Part shown: positions 63,998-64,000 of the stretch, one piece after another
How positions within the stretch are numbered: position 1 is the first letter of the stretch
Layout of the letters: each line of letters starts with the position of its first letter
NCBI RefSeq assembly: GCF_001420605.1
Contig: NZ_LJIZ01000016.1
Location: 62,001-126,000 of the forward strand
Direction: 5' to 3'
From: Bacillus sp. FJAT-25509
GTDB taxonomy: Bacteria > Bacillota > Bacilli > Bacillales > Bacillaceae_G
Length of the DNA stretch: 64,000 nucleotides
The notes under the pieces: model-generated
What the model was told of the DNA's origin: nothing
The model's database searches: none
What the model saw: the letters and a program-made list of their open reading frames with translations, nothing else
Translations under genes and position numbers: made by a program

Positions 63998-64000
63998 ATG
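63998..64000 (+). CDS. start codon of the next gene (cut by window edge)
   Basis: GAGGAGTGGGG followed by CAATA and ATG at the very end of the window. Only the start codon is visible, so nothing can be said about the product other than its likely co-transcription with the secreted protein gene. Confidence 0.5.

Noticed and set aside
1..64000. tRNA or rRNA genes
   Set aside because: No cloverleaf ends, GTTCGANNC boxes in context or rRNA signature sequences were seen; several GTTCG hits are in the recombinase repeats.

Overview
The window reads as chromosome of a low-GC, spore-forming member of the Bacillaceae. The evidence is the AT-rich sequence, strong AGGAGG-type ribosome binding sites, frequent TTG/GTG starts, spoVK, a Bacillus-like miaA-hfq-spoVK-hflX-ynbB gene order, a yoaS-yozG-yoaT block and a Cys-rich collagen-like spore-surface-type protein. 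The genus cannot be fixed from the sequence alone. No rRNA, tRNA or CRISPR array was seen, and nothing looks like an intact prophage.

Layout. 1-3.1 kb: 5' part of htpX (minus), a small membrane protein, a secreted L,D-transpeptidase, and a collagen-like gene whose frame is broken at an A8 tract. 3.8-9.6 kb: LprI-like lipoprotein, MGT-type glycosyltransferase, DNA alkylation repair protein and several unknown lipoproteins or membrane proteins. 10-13.5 kb: the yoaT-yozG-yoaS operon, then a PadR regulator with a split permease. 13.7-18.3 kb: kinase-like protein, a decayed SUKH (SMI1/KNR4) gene, DUF4825-like lipoprotein, MFS transporter, a PhnA/YjdM-type zinc-ribbon protein. 18.4-27.3 kb: the housekeeping block ynbB, hflX, TRIC-like channel, CorA, spoVK, Xer-like recombinase, a broken paiB, hfq, miaA. 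27.6-31 kb: a PTS IIC-IIB transporter, nanE and an RpiR regulator, best read as an amino-sugar (probably N-acetylmannosamine) uptake operon with cre-like sites. 31.1-33 kb: a dihydroorotate-dehydrogenase-like domain fused to a duplicated membrane domain. 33-35.3 kb: gene remnants (aldo/keto reductase, Tn554-type TnpC) and a stand-alone HsdR-N-type nuclease.

The accessory heart is 35.5-52.3 kb plus 59.8-62.2 kb, a polymorphic-toxin (RHS/WapA-like) island. Two giant secreted RHS proteins, 2348 and about 2315 residues, have nearly matching N-terminal architecture but unrelated C-terminal tips. Each is followed by its own presumed immunity gene or genes: one for the first, two overlapping paralogues for the second. 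A serine recombinase with res-like inverted repeats sits between them. A third, 5'-truncated RHS core further downstream carries a different tip, a GHH/HNH-type nuclease, followed by a double-CXXC immunity protein. It is joined to its core by a one-base frameshift, so it looks like an orphan cassette that could be exchanged into a full-length gene by homologous recombination.

Between the toxin loci lie a GNAT acetyltransferase, a LysR-controlled divergon (EamA transporter plus flavodoxin-fold oxidoreductase), and a DHA2-type MFS drug transporter joined directly onto a broken gapN. The window ends with a secreted protein of unknown function and the start codon of the next gene.
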